64,000 bases of DNA from Comamonas sp. (GTDB lineage: Bacteria > Pseudomonadota > Gammaproteobacteria > Burkholderiales > Burkholderiaceae_C), in NCBI GenBank assembly GCA_028690035.1, contig JAQVCA010000008.1, positions 1-64,000 on the forward strand, in the 5' to 3' direction. Made by a program: the position numbers and the translations under genes. The notes under the pieces are model-generated. The model was not told the origin of the DNA, did not search any database, and worked only from the letters and a program-made list of their open reading frames with translations. Position 1 is the first letter of the stretch. Every line of letters starts with the position of its first letter. Below, one piece after another: positions 62,695 through 64,000 of the stretch.

Positions 62695-64000
62695 TTAGCC
62701 GCACACGATGACGGCTTCTGTGCGTGGCTTGCGATGCAGAATTTGCACCTTGTCGGCACGGCGCTTGAGAACCGCACGCTGGTTGATGTAGGCCTTGTCG
62801 GTAATCTCGCCTTCGTCCATGCTGGGAGGCTCGTCCAAGATCAGGGCGCGGCTGGCACTTTGCGAAGAGCCTGCGCCTTCAGCGCGCATCTTTTGCAATC
62901 CAGCTTGGATGTGCGCTGCTAGCTCAGCAGGGGGCAGCGCTTTACCCTCGGGGCTAGGGAAAACCAGCAATCCCACTTCATCAGCGTCGTGGCCAGTGAC
63001 CACCACATCCTGCACCCAGGGCGACAAGGCTGTAACTGCTTTGACACGCAAGGTGCCAACGGAAACCCAGGTGCCGGTGGTGAGCTTAAAGTCTTCAGCG
63101 ACACGGCCATTGAAGAGCACCCCCTTTTCAGGGTGCTCCTTATCGACCAGCAAGCCAGCGTCGCCAATGATGTAGTAACCCTCTTCATCAAAAGCTTTTG
63201 CGGTTTGCTCGGGATCGTTGAGGTATTCGCTAAAAACCTGCGGACCTTTGACACGCATCTCCAGCTTGCCATTGTTGGGCAAGAACTTGAGGCTAGTGCC
63301 CAGTACTGGCAAACCGATGCAGCCAGGGCCATCCAGCTTCCAGTGCACATTGGTAATCAGCGGGGACGTTTCGGTGGCACCCCATGCAGAGGTGAACCAA
63401 ACAGCTTCGCCCAGCACGCTCTTGGCGCTAAGCTCCAGACGATCCCAAGTGGTTTGGGGCAGAGCAGCTGCCGCATAGAACACGCCACGCAGGCGACCGA
63501 AGAAGTCGCGTGCAAAACTTTCGTCTTCTTCCAAGAACGCAATCAAAGCATCAAAGCCCTTGGGCACGTTGAAATACAGGTTGGGCTGCACCTCACGCAG
63601 ATTGCGTACAGATTTCTCCATGAGGCCGGGAACGGGGCGACCTTCATCGATGTAAAAACTGCCTCCGTTGCACAGAGCCATATTCAGGTTGTGGTTAGAA
63701 CCAAAGGTGTGGCTCCAAGGCAGCCAGGAAACAATGACCGGCTTTTCCTCACGCAAAAATGTCCAGCTCTGGCGGATTTGCTCTTGATTCGCACACAGCA
63801 TGTGGTGCGTATTCACCACGATTTTGGGTTTGCCTGTAGATCCAGACGTGAGCAAGTATTTGGCGTGTGTTTGTGGCGTGATGCGCGCAAATGCCTCCAT
63901 CACAGCAGGTGTTTCTTTGGTACGCAACAACTCGCTGAACGAGCGTCCGGTTGCCACGCTGTAAGCGTTATGGCTCAAGACCACAGGGCAGTTTTGTCCT
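62695..64000 (-). CDS. fcs: Feruloyl-CoA synthase-like AMP-forming ligase (5' end outside window)
   Basis: At least 435 residues are visible, running off the right edge (frame continues as QNCPVVLSHNAYS). The adenylate-forming enzyme motifs are present: P-loop LLTSGSTGKPK near the visible start, AWGATETSPLI and YYIIGDAGLLVDKEHPEKGVLFNGR. The sequence fits feruloyl-CoA synthase, which activates ferulate and related cinnamates before beta-oxidation-like cleavage. The liv operon and flavoreductase follow on the same strand, so uptake and catabolism of aromatics may be linked. Confidence 0.82.
   Translation of the reverse strand, partial: GQNCPVVLSHNAYSVATGRSFSELLRTKETPAVMEAFARITPQTHAKYLLTSGSTGKPKIVVNTHHMLCANQEQIRQSWTFLREEKPVIVSWLPWSHTFGSNHNLNMALCNGGSFYIDEGRPVPGLMEKSVRNLREVQPNLYFNVPKGFDALIAFLEEDESFARDFFGRLRGVFYAAAALPQTTWDRLELSAKSVLGEAVWFTSAWGATETSPLITNVHWKLDGPGCIGLPVLGTSLKFLPNNGKLEMRVKGPQVFSEYLNDPEQTAKAFDEEGYYIIGDAGLLVDKEHPEKGVLFNGRVAEDFKLTTGTWVSVGTLRVKAVTALSPWVQDVVVTGHDADEVGLLVFPSPEGKALPPAELAAHIQAGLQKMRAEGAGSSQSASRALILDEPPSMDEGEITDKAYINQRAVLKRRADKVQILHRKPRTEAVIVCG

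Overview
The window looks like a Burkholderiales (Betaproteobacteria, probably Comamonadaceae) chromosome with a large accessory region on its left four-fifths and core chromosome on its right fifth. The core part (about 50.2-64 kb) has the arrangement tRNA-Pro, ispB, rplU-rpmA-obgE-proB, rppH, proS, a lytic transglycosylase, a liv branched-chain transporter with a LivM-LivG fusion, an iron-sulfur flavoreductase and a feruloyl-CoA synthase-like gene that runs off the right edge. The family assignment rests on protein resemblance and gene order, not on a search.

The accessory region is layered. At the far left an IS4-family element (start of its transposase on the minus strand) cuts into an OLD-like ATPase/TOPRIM gene, which overlaps an Abi_2 abortive-infection gene. 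Between 8-bp repeats ATAAAAAA at 2254-2261 and 46283-46290 lies a Tn4371-type integrative and conjugative element (ICE) of about 44 kb. From left to right it holds a trb mating-pair operon (DUF2274, trbI, G, F, L, K-like, J, E, D, C, B, an RHH gene, traG), an entry-exclusion-like lipoprotein and its LysR gene, a metabolic/transport cargo of about 6.6 kb, a relaxase, traF, DUF2840, an RHH gene, parA, a repA with three iterons, regulators and small ICE proteins, a large ParB, a DUF932 protein, a methylase-nuclease module, radC, a DUF1016 nuclease and a tyrosine integrase. Most trb and relaxase-operon genes overlap by 4 bases, which suggests long coupled transcripts.

Two transfer genes look broken: traG has an in-frame TGA at codon 23, and the relaxase is frame-shifted near 24258. 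The ICE is therefore probably defective for self-transfer unless it is helped or reinitiation works. Extra genes inserted into the ICE backbone include an XRE + HNH endonuclease pair, a MarR-AlkD-like-DUF6616 operon with a palindromic operator, and a three-gene unit (RHH regulator, 960-aa N6-adenine methylase, 238-aa PD-(D/E)XK-like protein). This unit is the best candidate for a little-described defence system.

To the right of the ICE are a terminator whose T-tract is the attachment repeat, an IS481 transposase remnant, and a plasmid-like replicon (ParA, RHH partner, origin with DnaA boxes and iterons, RepA, HTH protein). That replicon ends beside tRNA-Pro(CGG), where the core chromosome starts.
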